Assembly (NCBI GenBank): GCA_036985855.1 | Contig: BTQL01000003.1 | Location: forward strand, 31,867 to 95,866 | Reading direction: 5' to 3' | Length of the DNA: 64,000 bases | DNA from: B3-G11 sp036985855 | GTDB taxonomy: Bacteria; Actinomycetota; Acidimicrobiia; Spongiisociales; UBA5794 | Part shown: positions 52,563-61,063 of the stretch, piece by piece | How positions within the stretch are numbered: position 1 is the stretch's first letter | Layout: every line of letters begins with the position of its first letter | Position numbers and translations under genes: made by a program | The notes under the pieces: generated by a model | Databases searched by the model: none | What the model was told of the DNA's origin: nothing | Seen by the model: the letters and a program-made list of their open reading frames with translations, nothing else

Positions 52563-53128
52563 GCAGGCTCAACCGAGAGGACATCGTTGCAGGAGCAGGC
52601 AGGCGGTTCGCTACCCACGGCTACCACGGAACATCGATGCGCGATCTCGGAGAGGATCTTGGGATTCTCGGTTCGTCTCTGTACAGCCATGTTGGCGGCA
52701 AACAGGAATTGCTCGTGGCCGTCGTCGAGCGGGGCGCTACCTTCTTCGAAAATGCCGCAGCCGATGCGCTCGCCGCCGATTGTGCGCCGGAGGAACAGAT
52801 GCGCGGTCTCATCGCGGCCCACGTCGGCGTCCTGCTCGATCACCGTCCCGAGGCGAGGACCTATCTGACCGAGGTCGGGTTCCTCGATGACAGTGAAAGG
52901 AGCAGGGTGAACCAGATCAGGGATCGGTATGAGGAGGCGTTTCGATCGACGATTTCCGAAGGTATCGATCAGGGGGTTTTTCGGAAGGACTGCGACTCGA
53001 GACTCGCGGCGATATACATCTTGTCGATTCTCAACGCACTCGATCGCTGGTACGACGAGAAGGGACGATTGACCCGCGCCAAAGTGATCGAGGACATCTA
53101 CCGGTTTGTAATCGCCGCCCTGACTTGA
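52559..53128 (+). CDS. paaR: TetR-family repressor, PaaR-like
   Basis: 189 residues. The N-terminal helix-turn-helix is typical (RRFATHGYHGTSMRDLGEDLGILGSSLYSHVGGKQELL). The C-terminal ligand domain (about 60-189) is of the acyl-CoA-sensing type (RTYLTEVGFLDDSERSRVNQIRDRYEEAFR). It overlaps paaE by 4 bases, so it is the last gene of the paa operon and probably represses the palindrome at 48887-48906. The effector is likely phenylacetyl-CoA. Confidence 0.85.
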   Translation: MSRLNREDIVAGAGRRFATHGYHGTSMRDLGEDLGILGSSLYSHVGGKQELLVAVVERGATFFENAAADALAADCAPEEQMRGLIAAHVGVLLDHRPEARTYLTEVGFLDDSERSRVNQIRDRYEEAFRSTISEGIDQGVFRKDCDSRLAAIYILSILNALDRWYDEKGRLTRAKVIEDIYRFVIAALT

Positions 53129-53131
53129 TCG

Positions 53132-53842
53132 TCAACCGGCAGCGTGGTGGGGTTCCGGTGTAGTCGACTCGTCTCGGAGATCGATGACCAAATCGGGATC
53201 TGCCCATGAAGGGTCACCGGTCGATGCACGGTCATCGAGGTCTGCGCCCCCCGCTTGTGCAACATCGAGCATTCCTCGGATCTCGGCGAGCTGCGCCTTC
53301 ATCGAAGCCCGGATGGACGTTGTTTCCTCCCGTATCGAGTTCGCATCCATGCGTGCCTTGTCGAGTATCCGATCCGCCTCAGCCTGTGTTTGCGCCGCCG
53401 ACTCCTCGGCTCTACGCACGATCCTGAGGGCCTCTTCCTCCGCCGAGGCGCGGTCATGTTCGCTGCGGGACGCCAGCAGCAATACCGCAGCTTCGGCCTC
53501 AGAAACGATCGCCGCCGCCGTCGCCGCTGCATCAGTGAGCTCGTTCGATTGACCCATCGACGATGATTGGTCCGCGATCGCTTTCGCCTCTGCCTTGGCT
53601 TCCTCAATGATTACTCGTCTGGCATCTGTCGCATCTTGCAGTAGCGCTTCGATAGTGCCATTCAGCCCGGCGAGTTCTTCTTCACAGTCCGCCGCACGAA
53701 CTTCCGCAATGCGAAGTCGCTCTTCGAGTCCTGCCATGTGGCTTCCGCAGTCCGTAAGGAATACGTCTATTTCGGCACGGTCATAACCTCGCAGTGCCGT
53801 CGAGAATTGATGCTCTTGAATTTCACGGCTGAACGGTTCCAT
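53132..53842 (-). CDS. DivIVA-like coiled-coil protein
   Basis: 236 residues: the DivIVA lipid-binding start (FSTALRGYDRAEIDVFLTD), then a long coiled coil (about 35-195) rich in Ala and Glu (EEAKAEAKAIADQ, RRAEESAAQTQAEADRILDKA), and an acidic tail. It is related to actinobacterial Wag31/SepIVA-type proteins that organise growth and division poles. GGAGG lies 7 bases before the ATG. Its 5' leader shares about 24 bases with that of the gene at 56502. Confidence 0.78.
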   Translation of the reverse strand: MEPFSREIQEHQFSTALRGYDRAEIDVFLTDCGSHMAGLEERLRIAEVRAADCEEELAGLNGTIEALLQDATDARRVIIEEAKAEAKAIADQSSSMGQSNELTDAAATAAAIVSEAEAAVLLLASRSEHDRASAEEEALRIVRRAEESAAQTQAEADRILDKARMDANSIREETTSIRASMKAQLAEIRGMLDVAQAGGADLDDRASTGDPSWADPDLVIDLRDESTTPEPHHAAG

Positions 53843-54008
53843 AGTGCACCTCCGTTGCCCCTGTTGACATCATACGCCTTCTCATGCCGCGTCGGGCGAC
53901 CAACGACACCACAACGCTGCCCTATGTGGCACTAGGCTGGCTCAGGAGCGCCATCGGGAATGGAGCGCAATCTCGGTTCGTTGTTCACGACAGCACGGAA
54001 GGGATCTC

Positions 54009-54524
54009 ATGGAATCGTTCGATATCGCATCGCTCATCCTGCGGCTCGCTCTTGGGGTCGTGATGCTGGCCCATGGCATCAAACACGCCCGTGGACGGCA
54101 GAAGACGTCCAATTGGTTTGGTTCGATCGGCTTCAAGTCACCCGACCTCCAGTGGTTCGCATCGACAGCTACCGAGATCGGTGTCGGTTTGCTGCTGATC
54201 GGTGGGTTCCTCACCACCGCCGCTGCGGCAGGTGTCATTGGTGTGATGACCGTCGCCTATGTGTCTGTGCACCGTGCCGTCGGTTTCTGGGTCACCGCTC
54301 GGCCCGACGAAGGTTGGGAGTACGTCATGACTCTCTCGGCAGTAGCTGCTGCGATCGCAATAGCAGGTCCTGGAGAGGCTTCTATCGATGCCGCGCTCGG
54401 CCTTGATACGGTCCTGGACGGCTGGATCGGCTTTGGAGCTGTGGTTCTTGGAGTCGCAGTAGCCGGAATCCAGCTTGCCACGTTCTTCAGACCAGAGGCG
54501 AGTAGCCAGACATCGGGCGCCTGA
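54009..54524 (+). CDS. DoxX-family membrane protein
   Basis: 171 residues with four helices: LILRLALGVVMLAHGIKHA, ATEIGVGLLLIGGFL, AAGVIGVMTVAYV and GFGAVVLGVAVAGIQLATFF. Matches DoxX/DUF4870-like quinol-oxidase-associated families. GGAAGGG lies 5 bases before the ATG. The role is unclear; redox-related in relatives. Confidence 0.87.
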   Translation: MESFDIASLILRLALGVVMLAHGIKHARGRQKTSNWFGSIGFKSPDLQWFASTATEIGVGLLLIGGFLTTAAAAGVIGVMTVAYVSVHRAVGFWVTARPDEGWEYVMTLSAVAAAIAIAGPGEASIDAALGLDTVLDGWIGFGAVVLGVAVAGIQLATFFRPEASSQTSGA

Positions 54525-54541
54525 GGGCGCTACAGCACGAA

Positions 54542-54712
54542 CTACTGCTTGTTGGTCCCGTAGACCATGTTCCGCAGGCGGTTTTCGACGGTCTTGGCAT
54601 CGTCGTGGTTCGTCTCGCGTGAGAGCACGTTCCGCATGCGGTCGGTGACGACGTCGTCATAGGCGCGATCCTCGCTCTTGGACGTCGCGGAGCCTCTTCT
54701 GAACAGCTTCAT
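54542..54712 (-). CDS. Small charged protein, 56 aa
   Basis: The minus strand encodes MKLFRRGSATSKSEDRAY, then DDVVTDRMRNVLSRETNHDDAKTVENRLRNMVYG. It is highly charged and helical-looking, with no family recognised. No clear ribosome site. It fills most of the gap between doxX and the M20 peptidase gene. Length and codon-like composition suggest a real gene, with limited confidence. Confidence 0.4.
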   Translation of the reverse strand: MKLFRRGSATSKSEDRAYDDVVTDRMRNVLSRETNHDDAKTVENRLRNMVYGTNKQ

Positions 54713-54785
54713 GATGTTCTATCGGCCGGCTGGACCTGTTTCTTGAGGACTGGTTTACGATTGTCATCGTTAGGAGGATCAGGGC

Positions 54786-56276
54786 GTGAGTAAGAAATCC
54801 GTTGCGACTGTTGCTGGTGCCGTTGCTGCTGTGGGTATTGCCATCGGATGGAAAGCATCCAGGAGCGACCGGAGACACAACGACGACGGGGATTCGACGA
54901 CGCGAGAACCACTATTGATGGATGACGTGGATGCGGAGCGGTTCGTCGACGCGTTGTCCGAGGCGATTACGTACCGGACGGTCATCCAGGATGACGGAAC
55001 GTACGATGCAGGCGCGTTTGATGCCCTTGGATCGATGCTTGCACGGCGTTATCCCAGAGTTCACGAAGAGCTTGAACGTGAGACATTCAGTGGGCACGGA
55101 ATGCTCTATACATGGGTGGGCTCGGATCCGGTGCTCGATCCCATCGTCCTGATGGCTCACCAAGATGTCGTGCCGGTGGAGGATGGGACCGAACAAGATT
55201 GGGTAGCTCCACCGTTTGGCGGCTCCGTTGTGGACGGCAATGTATACGGCCGAGGAGCGCTCGATTGCAAGGGACCGCTGGTAGCGGTATTCGAAGCGAT
55301 CGAGTATCTGCTCGAGCACGATGCAACACCACAGCGATCCGTTCTTGTTGTGTCAGGCCACGATGAGGAGATCGGTGGCGAGAGCGGTGCCAGTGTCATT
55401 GCCGACGAGTTGCGGAAGAGGGATGTCACGCCCTGGTTCGTGATCGACGAAGGCGGATCGGTCACAGACGGCGTGCTGCCCGCTGTCGATGCGCCCATCG
55501 CGCTCGTCGGAATTGCCGAGAAGGGCTTCATGAACGTGAGGCTGACGGCGCGTGGCGAGGGAGGCCATTCGTCGATTCCCCCTCGCGGTACTTCCATCGC
55601 CAGGCTCGCGCGTGCGATCTCAGAACTCGAAGCGAATCCCGTTCCTGCCCGCATCGTGGCGTTGGTACCGATGCTCAGCGCACTCTCTGATCATCTGCCG
55701 GGCGTGTTGGGAACCCTGGCGTCCAAGCCCACTGCAGCGGCGTCGCTGCTGTCACGTGTTTTTGCGAGGGACGAGCGCATGGATGCGCTCCAGCGCACGA
55801 CGATGGTTCCGACGATTGTCAGCGGCGGCGTCAAAGCGAACGTCGTGCCCCAGTCGGCCTCGGTCGTCTTCAACATTCGCATCATCCCAGGTGACACTTC
55901 GAGCACGGTGGTCGACCACATCCGAAACGTAGTCGGTCAGGACATTGAAATCGATGTGCTTCCAGGTTTCGTGAGGTCACCGAGCCGGTTCTCCAGCGTC
56001 GATTCTGACGCCTGGAAGACCTTTGCTGGTGTTGTTGGAGAGGTGTTCCCTTCGGCGGTCATCGCGCCATATGTACTAACGGGAGCGACGGATTCGCGGT
56101 TCTTTGAAGGTACCGCTGGTGATGTGTACCGGTTCTCACCCTTCGTCCTCGACATTGAAGGCATCGGTGGTCTCCACGGTACGAACGAATTCGTGCGCGT
56201 TGAGGACGCACACCGGGCTGTGTCGTTCTTCGTCCGTCTTATCGCTGTGGCAGCCAAGACGGGCGATTCACCCTAA
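54786..56276 (+). CDS. M20-family metallopeptidase, PM20D1/carboxypeptidase-S-like
   Basis: 496 residues. An N-terminal helix (VATVAGAVAAVGIAIGW) anchors it, followed by the M20 catalytic domain: VLMAHQDVVPV (His, Asp), GRGALDCKGP (bridging Asp) and SGHDEEIGGESG (Glu base). A dimerisation domain (GGHSSIPPRGTSIARL) sits between, and a late HGTNEFV carries the last ligand His. Metazoan relatives act on N-acyl amino acids; here the substrate is unknown. AGGAGG lies 9 bases before the GTG start at 54786. Confidence 0.9.
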   Translation: MSKKSVATVAGAVAAVGIAIGWKASRSDRRHNDDGDSTTREPLLMDDVDAERFVDALSEAITYRTVIQDDGTYDAGAFDALGSMLARRYPRVHEELERETFSGHGMLYTWVGSDPVLDPIVLMAHQDVVPVEDGTEQDWVAPPFGGSVVDGNVYGRGALDCKGPLVAVFEAIEYLLEHDATPQRSVLVVSGHDEEIGGESGASVIADELRKRDVTPWFVIDEGGSVTDGVLPAVDAPIALVGIAEKGFMNVRLTARGEGGHSSIPPRGTSIARLARAISELEANPVPARIVALVPMLSALSDHLPGVLGTLASKPTAAASLLSRVFARDERMDALQRTTMVPTIVSGGVKANVVPQSASVVFNIRIIPGDTSSTVVDHIRNVVGQDIEIDVLPGFVRSPSRFSSVDSDAWKTFAGVVGEVFPSAVIAPYVLTGATDSRFFEGTAGDVYRFSPFVLDIEGIGGLHGTNEFVRVEDAHRAVSFFVRLIAVAAKTGDSP

Positions 56277-56502
56277 AGAAGTCCTTGAGTCGTGCTATCA
56301 CGGTTTCCGGCTCCGGTTTCACGGGTGTCGGAAGAGATGCACGGGTGTAGGCGGCCGATCCGCCACTGTCGAGACGAGGAAGCCTTCGACCGCTCTTCTG
56401 ATAGAACGAAGGGACCTGTACGTTCGGTAGTGGTATCACGTCCGCGAGTACCTCAGTAACACTCAGGTCAATGACTACTTCCGCGTTCTTAATGGATGGC
56501 AT
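56239..56502 (-). CDS. Small hypothetical protein, 87 aa, antisense end overlap with the M20 gene
   Basis: MPSIKNAEVVIDLSVTEVLADVIPLPNVQVPSFYQKSG..., no helix or recognised domain. GGAG lies 7 bases before the ATG. Its 3' end overlaps the M20 gene end by 38 bases on the opposite strand. The 5' leader resembles that of the DivIVA-like gene. It could be spurious. Confidence 0.35.
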   Translation of the reverse strand: MPSIKNAEVVIDLSVTEVLADVIPLPNVQVPSFYQKSGRRLPRLDSGGSAAYTRASLPTPVKPEPETVIARLKDFFRVNRPSWLPQR

Positions 56503-56756
56503 GGATCGTCTCCGTGTCCGTGCCCTCCGCTGCCCCCGTTGCCCACTACCAAGGTACTCGGTCGTGTAGTTCTGACAAGGACGGTTTGTGCGACCGCCGC
56601 ATTGACTAGTGCGTCATGGGTCAGATCGATTCGTATGCGGATCACGGCAGACTCGCAGACCCTCGCTGACCGGAGACCGCATCGGGACGCGCTTGTCGTC
56701 CGCCGTCGGCTGTTTGCCGTCTACTCTCCACTCTCTACCGACTACTGAGGCATCTC

Positions 56757-57674
56757 ATGCACAAGAACACGATGAACATCAAAGGTTTGGACATGGCCTA
56801 CGTCGAGGTTGGGAACGGCGATCCGATCGTGTTCCTGCACGGGAACCCGACATCGTCCTTTCTGTGGCGCAATGTGATTCCCCATCTGTCGAGCGGGTAC
56901 CGCTGTATCGCGCCCGACCTCATCGGCATGGGGGACTCCGGGAGGTTGCCAGACAGCGGACCGAACTCCTATCGATTCGTGGAGCACAGGGAACATCTCG
57001 ATGGCCTCCTCGACTCGTTGGATCTGGGCAACCAGGTCACATTGGTCGTGCACGACTGGGGATCGGGTCTCGGGTTCGACTGGGCGAATCGAAACCGAAG
57101 CCGAGTCAAGGGCATTGCCTATATGGAAGCGATCGTACAACCAGTGTCCTGGGCAGACTGGCCCGAGCAGGCCAGATCGATCTTCGAGGCGATGCGAGGC
57201 GACGCCGGAGAGAAGCTCGTTCTCGAGAAGAACATCTTCGTTGAGAACATCCTGCCTGCCTCGATCTTTCGGGACGTTACGGTTGCCGAGATGGATGAGT
57301 ACCGCCGTCCATATCGTGAAACAGGTGAGTCGCGGCGCCCAACCCTTACCTGGCCTCGTCAGATTCCGATAGACGGATCGCCGGCCGATGTGCATGAGAT
57401 CGTGTCGAGCTACGCAGCGTGGATGGCTGACAATGAGATCCCGAAGCTGTTCATCAACGCAGATCCCGGAAGCATCCTGCGCGGCGAGCCTCGCCGATTC
57501 TGTCGCACATGGAAGAACCAGACCGAGACCACCGTGGCGGGAATTCACTTCATACAGGAGGACTCACCCGATGAGATCGGTCGAGCGATCAGGAACTGGC
57601 GCGATCGACTGACGGCCGACGACAGGTACACACTTCCTGCCGACTCCGGACCCCGAACCGACGACGCAGACTGA
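56757..57674 (+). CDS. LinB-like haloalkane dehalogenase
   Basis: 305 residues, alpha/beta hydrolase. Catalytic positions match LinB with a constant offset of 8: N30 in HGNPTSS, D100 and W101 in VVHDWGSG (nucleophile and halide Trp), E124 in AYMEAI (acid) and H264 in IHFIQEDSP (base). This pattern defines haloalkane dehalogenases of the HLD-II group, so it should hydrolyse the carbon-halogen bond of haloalkanes, or a natural analogue. GAGG lies 6 bases before the ATG. It stands alone, without transporters or regulators. Confidence 0.9.
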   Translation: MHKNTMNIKGLDMAYVEVGNGDPIVFLHGNPTSSFLWRNVIPHLSSGYRCIAPDLIGMGDSGRLPDSGPNSYRFVEHREHLDGLLDSLDLGNQVTLVVHDWGSGLGFDWANRNRSRVKGIAYMEAIVQPVSWADWPEQARSIFEAMRGDAGEKLVLEKNIFVENILPASIFRDVTVAEMDEYRRPYRETGESRRPTLTWPRQIPIDGSPADVHEIVSSYAAWMADNEIPKLFINADPGSILRGEPRRFCRTWKNQTETTVAGIHFIQEDSPDEIGRAIRNWRDRLTADDRYTLPADSGPRTDDAD

Positions 57675-57720
57675 TCGCGCCGTCGGTGAACAGGTCATTG
57701 CTCTGGGCCATAATCTCTCC

Positions 57721-58230
57721 ATGATACGAAACGTCGTCAGCGCCGTGCTGCTTGATGCCGAGTTCTACAACGAGGTCGCGTACGAACCTGCCTTGATCTC
57801 CCAGGCAGCCACTGTGGTCGTCATCGCAAACCTGCTCGGAGGTGTCGGTGCCTCTCTTGCAACGGGATCGAATGTCGTCGCCGGTGCCGCGATCGGTGTA
57901 GCGACGGGACTCGTTGGATGGTTGGCGTGGTCCGGTGTCGCCTATGTGGTCGGTGTCCGTGTATTCAGTGGAGACGCCGACTACCCGGAGATGCTTCGAG
58001 TCATCGGATTCGCATACGCACCTCTCGCTATCGGTGTCATTCCATGGCTTGGATTCGTCGGTGCAGCTTGGGCGCTTTTCGCTTCGGTGGTCGCCATTCG
58101 GGAGAGCATGGAGTTCTCAACAAAGCGGTCTATTGCCACAACTGCGATCGGTTGGGGCGCCTGGCTGGGTCTGGCCGTCCTTTTGAACGCGTTGTTGGAG
58201 TGGGATTTCTTGACAGCGTGGCCCATCTGA
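57721..58230 (+). CDS. YIP1-family membrane protein
   Basis: 169 residues. After about 25 cytoplasmic residues (DAEFYNEVAYEPALISQAATVV) come five helices, including AAGIGVATGLVGWLAWS-type and FAYAPLAIGVIPWLGFVGA segments, the Yip1 domain core. Role unknown in bacteria. A CATAAT box lies 6 bases before the ATG at 57721, suggesting a leaderless start. It ends 13 bases from the convergent flippase-like gene. Confidence 0.85.
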   Translation: MIRNVVSAVLLDAEFYNEVAYEPALISQAATVVVIANLLGGVGASLATGSNVVAGAAIGVATGLVGWLAWSGVAYVVGVRVFSGDADYPEMLRVIGFAYAPLAIGVIPWLGFVGAAWALFASVVAIRESMEFSTKRSIATTAIGWGAWLGLAVLLNALLEWDFLTAWPI

Positions 58231-58243
58231 GGCTGCCCCCACG

Positions 58244-59380
58244 TCACGCAGTCGTTTCGCCGCGGCGCAGCGTCTGCCAGTCATGGCGCCAGCTCTTGTT
58301 GGCTCGCCAGAACAACCAGGACGCCATCCCGAATGGGATGGGAGGGAGAAGGCTGAGCGCTCGGAACAGCAGCACTCCGGCAGCAATCAGACTTTCGTCG
58401 ACTGGGGTTCCGGGATTCGCAGTCTGCCAACCGAGAGTGAGAAGTCCGATCCAGCCGAGATCTACGAGGCCGAGACCACCTGGGCTCACCGGGATCATCA
58501 CCAGGAACCGTCCCAGCGCGAACGCAAGCACAACCCAGGAGATCGAGATCTCTGTGGGTGTGATGCCCACTGAGTAGATACTCACGACAAAGAGAGCTGC
58601 CAGCGCTACGTGGTTTCCAATCGTGGCGATGGTCAGTCGAAGCGCCCTTCTCTGCACGATGCTGTTGAGGTCGGTACGGAACTGCATCACGGCGGTCTCG
58701 ATATCCGGTATGGGACGGTTGATACGACGGAAGATCCAGGCGCTCCGTCTGTCGATCCACCGGGCGAGGGTCTGTGCATCTTCTTTTCGGCCTAGGAGCT
58801 TTCTGAGGATGAAGATGATGACGGTGACGGCGAGGATGCCTCCGATGGACACGAGCCACATCCAGCCGACCGCCCCTCCCGTGAGCGCTACTCCGAAGAC
58901 TGCGATCACAGGGAGCGCGATTCGCAGCATCCAGTCCCAAACTCCGGCTCCAAGCATTCCTGCGGAGATACTCGCGGGAGTGAACCCCCAGGACATGTAC
59001 ATCGTGTAGTTGACCGGAAGAGCGAGGGCGCCGCCAGATGGCACCGAGTTCGTGATCGCCGTTCCTGTCATTTGGTTGACGAAGGCTTCGCGCAGACGAA
59101 GCGTACGCAACGCCTGGACGAGTACGACGGGATAGGCAAGGAGGAACGCGATGGAAAAGGCGGCGAGCACCGCCCACTCGACTGTGCCGATCCCTCCGAT
59201 GTACTCGAGTATCGACCTGTAGTCGGCGAGTTTCGGAAGCACGAACCCGAACACAGCAACCAGCACGAGCACCGTGATTCCAACCGAGATCGCTTGTTTC
59301 CACCAGGGTCTACTGGGTTTCGCAGGGATGTGCGCGTCGACGTCTTGTATCGCGTCATGAGGCTGCACGGAGTCAGACAT
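58244..59380 (-). CDS. Lysylphosphatidylglycerol synthase-like (flippase-type) membrane protein
   Basis: 378 residues with eight or more helices, family LPG_synthase_TM/UPF0104. GGALALPVNYTMYMSWG, LGRFLVMIPVSPGGLGLVDLGW and AAGVLLFRALSLLPPIPFG are characteristic. It lacks the C-terminal synthase domain of MprF, so it is probably a lipid transporter or glycolipid-related protein. The ATG at 59380 is chosen because the longer upstream frame overlaps the SDR gene antisense-like and is not family-like. Confidence 0.85.
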   Translation of the reverse strand: MSDSVQPHDAIQDVDAHIPAKPSRPWWKQAISVGITVLVLVAVFGFVLPKLADYRSILEYIGGIGTVEWAVLAAFSIAFLLAYPVVLVQALRTLRLREAFVNQMTGTAITNSVPSGGALALPVNYTMYMSWGFTPASISAGMLGAGVWDWMLRIALPVIAVFGVALTGGAVGWMWLVSIGGILAVTVIIFILRKLLGRKEDAQTLARWIDRRSAWIFRRINRPIPDIETAVMQFRTDLNSIVQRRALRLTIATIGNHVALAALFVVSIYSVGITPTEISISWVVLAFALGRFLVMIPVSPGGLGLVDLGWIGLLTLGWQTANPGTPVDESLIAAGVLLFRALSLLPPIPFGMASWLFWRANKSWRHDWQTLRRGETTA

Positions 59381-59414
59381 GGCACGATTCTCGCGGTTTC
59401 CTGTTAGTACCACA

Positions 59415-60275
59415 TCAGGAGGTGAGACCGACGAGTTCTTCACTGACTTGCCACAGCCGGGTCGCCTGCCCGGTGTCCCTGGCGAACCGTGACATCTTTT
59501 CGACCTTGCGGTCCGAGAAGTAGATGCCCTCGGACGTGTCGATGTCCGGCTCGGTGGCGAGCCAGACGATCGTGTCTGCACCCTCCTCTGGAGTGCGCAA
59601 CCATCGTTTTCCGAACTTCGTAGCCGCCCTGACGATCTTTGAGCCGCCCCTCCCCCCGAAGGACGTTCCGACCAAACCCGGATGAACAGCGAAAGCATGG
59701 ACGTCGGGTCCGGTGAGCTCGTTGAGTTGGCGTGCATGGAGGATGTTGGCGAGCTTCGAGTGACCGTAAACATCCATCATCTTGTACCGCCGGTTCAGCC
59801 ACCCGAGATCTTCGAACAGGATCCCTTCTTTGGCGTTCGTGTGCGCCACGGACGACACGTTGATGACCCGGGAAGGGCCCGTGTTGCCGAGCGATCCGTC
59901 GAGAAGTGATGTGAGCAGGAAGGGACCAAGGTGGTTGGTGCCGAAGGTCATCTCATTGCCATCGACGGTTTTCCTTCGCGACGCGAAAACGCCGCCGGCG
60001 TTGTTGACGAGTACATCGATCTGACCGTTCTCATCGCCAAAGCGAGTTCCGAAGTCTCGAACTGTGCCGAGGTCCGCGAGATCGAACACGGCAACATCCA
60101 CGTTCGCACCCGTCGCTATGGCAATGGTGTTTGCCGCTCTCTCGCCGCGCTCTGCATCGCGTGATGTGATGGTGACGTTCGCGCCACGTTGTGCTAACGC
60201 TGTGGCCGTCGCTTTCCCGATTCCGGAGCTTCCTCCGGTGACGAGCACCGTTTTGGTCTCTACATTCCAATTCAT
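59415..60275 (-). CDS. Short-chain dehydrogenase/reductase
   Basis: 286 residues. The cofactor motif is VTGGSSGIGKA, NNAGGVF follows, and the catalytic Tyr-Lys is in YGHSKLAN with an upstream Ser in NVSSVAH. The arrangement resembles retinol-dehydrogenase-like SDRs of actinobacteria. Substrate unknown. TACCCT lies 8 bases before the ATG at 60275. Divergent from the response regulator gene. Confidence 0.9.
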   Translation of the reverse strand: MNWNVETKTVLVTGGSSGIGKATATALAQRGANVTITSRDAERGERAANTIAIATGANVDVAVFDLADLGTVRDFGTRFGDENGQIDVLVNNAGGVFASRRKTVDGNEMTFGTNHLGPFLLTSLLDGSLGNTGPSRVINVSSVAHTNAKEGILFEDLGWLNRRYKMMDVYGHSKLANILHARQLNELTGPDVHAFAVHPGLVGTSFGGRGGSKIVRAATKFGKRWLRTPEEGADTIVWLATEPDIDTSEGIYFSDRKVEKMSRFARDTGQATRLWQVSEELVGLTS

Positions 60276-60360
60276 GAAGCGCGAGGGTAGGTGGACACCG
60301 GACGACCGCCGACCGCTGTCTCTCTGCCGGCATTCTCACCTGACTCTTACGTTGTCGTCT

Positions 60361-60366
60361 TAGGCT
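60361..60366 (+). promoter_or_regulatory. Leaderless -10 box of the response regulator operon
   Basis: TAGGCT lies 7 bases before the ATG at 60374. Confidence 0.5.
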
Positions 60367-60373
60367 GGCAACC

Positions 60374-61063
60374 ATGAGCGACCCGGAATCCAGCATTCTC
60401 GTCGTCGAAGACGATCCCGCCGTACGCGAAGCACTCGAGCGAGCTCTTGGCTTCGAGGGGTACGAGATAGAGACAGCGCGCGATGGCGCAATAGCGTTGT
60501 CGATGTTGCGCGACCACACATACGACCTCATCGTTCTCGACGTGATGATGCCCCATCTGGACGGTCTGGAAACATGCCGGAGGATCCGCGCTGGTGGTGA
60601 TGATGTTCCCGTTCTGATGTTGACCGCGGCAACCGCTGTTGACGATCGCGTAGAGGGACTCGATGCCGGAGCGGATGACTACGTCGCGAAGCCGTTTGCG
60701 CTCGATGAGCTGCTTGCGCGTATCAGAGCGTTGCTGCGGCGATCGACAGGGGGTGTGTCGACCGTGATGAAGGTTGGAGACCTCGTCATCGATCCAGGCG
60801 CAAGGACCGCAATACGCGGTGGTCGACACATGAATCTCACGAAGACGGAATTCGATCTCCTCCACCTTCTCGGTCTGACTCCAGGCATCGTGCTGAGCAG
60901 GGAGCGCATCTATGACGAGGTCTGGGGTATCGATTTCGCGACAACGTCGAACTCACTCGACGTATACGTGGGGTATCTGCGACGCAAGACCGAGGCCGGT
61001 GGCGAGTCGCGGATCATCCAAACGGTCCGAGGCGTCGGATACGTACTGCGTACCGAAGCATGA
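60374..61063 (+). CDS. OmpR/PhoB-type response regulator
   Basis: 229 residues. Receiver: acidic pocket EDDP, phospho-Asp in LIVLDVMMPHLDG, K in DYVAKPFAL. C-terminal winged helix: MNLTKTEFDLLHLL, LSRERIYDEVWG, SLDVYVGYLRRKTE. It resembles MprA/TrcR-type regulators. The stop overlaps the kinase start by 4 bases (ATGA). A leaderless TAGGCT box precedes it. Likely targets include its own operon and the secreted protein downstream. Confidence 0.93.
   Translation: MSDPESSILVVEDDPAVREALERALGFEGYEIETARDGAIALSMLRDHTYDLIVLDVMMPHLDGLETCRRIRAGGDDVPVLMLTAATAVDDRVEGLDAGADDYVAKPFALDELLARIRALLRRSTGGVSTVMKVGDLVIDPGARTAIRGGRHMNLTKTEFDLLHLLGLTPGIVLSRERIYDEVWGIDFATTSNSLDVYVGYLRRKTEAGGESRIIQTVRGVGYVLRTEA

Noticed and set aside
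58244..59773. 509-residue frame for the flippase-like protein
   Set aside because: The first 131 residues overlap the SDR gene in another frame and do not resemble the family.
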